Below, in pieces: positions 63,934 through 64,000 of a stretch of 64,000 nucleotides of DNA (position 1 is the stretch's first letter; the number at the start of each line of letters is the position of its first letter). A program made the translations under genes and the position numbers. The notes under the pieces were generated by a model. It searched no databases. It saw only the letters and a list, made by a program, of their open reading frames with translations, and was not told the origin of the DNA. The stretch is from the NCBI GenBank assembly GCA_003282205.1, contig QBZW01000007.1, forward strand, positions 33,683 through 97,682, in the 5' to 3' direction. The DNA comes from Pelagibacteraceae bacterium AG-337-G04 (GTDB lineage Bacteria; Pseudomonadota; Alphaproteobacteria; Pelagibacterales; Pelagibacteraceae).

Positions 63934-64000
63934 TTAAGCCTCTATCATTGTATTTTCGATTTGTTGTAATTTATTTTTAATAGAGGTGTCTACCATAATA
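63934..64000 (-). CDS. atpH: ATP synthase F1 subunit delta, C-terminal end (runs off the window)
   Basis: Only the last 21 codons and the stop are in the window. They read IMVDTSIKNKLQQIENTMIEA, matching the end of the delta subunit, where GSx-MIDxSIRxKLxxL-type residues close the helix that binds the alpha subunits. The stop TAA abuts the atpA ATG. The assignment rests on this short match plus the operon position; delta is the gene expected before alpha. Confidence 0.85.
   Translation of the reverse strand, partial: IMVDTSIKNKLQQIENTMIEA

Overview
The window looks like a chromosome segment of a SAR11-type marine alphaproteobacterium (Pelagibacterales). The DNA is very A/T-rich, and Lys, Ile and Asn codons are mostly A/T-ending. 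Genes are packed with overlaps or gaps of a few bases, and there are no insertion sequences, prophage, CRISPR arrays, tRNA or rRNA genes. Several gene orders are typically alphaproteobacterial: tsaE-amgK-murU, chvI-chvG-ahcY, hisC-tyrA beside metX-metW, rplU-rpmA-obg-proB-proA-nadD-rsfS-ctpA-rppH, and atpHAGDC. A class I lysyl-tRNA synthetase, a zeta-type ATPase inhibitor and a SAM-II riboswitch in front of metX fit the same picture. This placement is inference from content; no marker gene was compared.

Layout. 1-2 kb: a membrane protein fragment, a periplasmic DUF6134-like protein and a DjlA-like co-chaperone. 2-5.3 kb: isocitrate lyase with two small companion genes, divergent from a RamB/ScfR-type regulator with a duplicated HTH and a palindromic operator. 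5.3-9.1 kb: a lysine-rich coiled-coil protein, cyclopropane fatty acid synthase, a DHDPS-family aldolase and a membrane J-protein. 9.1-12.1 kb: a prolyl oligopeptidase, an Hsp20 with a ROSE-like leader and a small lipoprotein. 12.2-18.1 kb: a BMP-type ABC importer facing a purine phosphoribosyltransferase, then two DUF1330 genes. 18.1-26.4 kb: AlkA, an EamA exporter, then msrA-sseA-adaptor-RND pump, a lytic transglycosylase, a nuclease and ATPase zeta.

26.4-35.6 kb: gpmA, MurNAc recycling (murU, amgK), tsaE, ahcY, a ChvG/ChvI two-component system and polA. 35.6-41.4 kb: an orphan ABC ATPase, a RegA-type regulator and a polyamine operon (decarboxylase, deoxyhypusine-synthase-like enzyme, aguB, aguA) preceded by a terminator hairpin in its own leader. 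41.4-50.5 kb: a queuosine precursor transporter, rpmB, pyrD, lysS, trkH, ampG, an NlpC/P60 protein, tyrA and hisC. 50.5-64 kb: metX-metW-gloB, the rplU-to-rppH block, and F1-ATPase genes atpC-D-G-A with the end of atpH at the right edge.

How the genes connect. Cell-wall turnover recurs in ampG, amgK, murU, the lytic transglycosylase and the NlpC/P60 protein. Methionine/SAM metabolism recurs in metX, metW, the SAM-II riboswitch and ahcY. The strongest leads for a second look are the homopolymer-rich start of the lysine-rich gene, the decarboxylase leader attenuator, the tandem-HTH regulator with an exact 65-bp internal repeat, the ROSE-like leader, the RND adaptor without an alpha-hairpin, and the pervasive sharing of stop codons by convergent genes. 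No gap exceeds 185 bases. The 138-base gap at 12083-12220 and the 84-base gap at 15709-15792 show only A/T-rich DNA to my eye.
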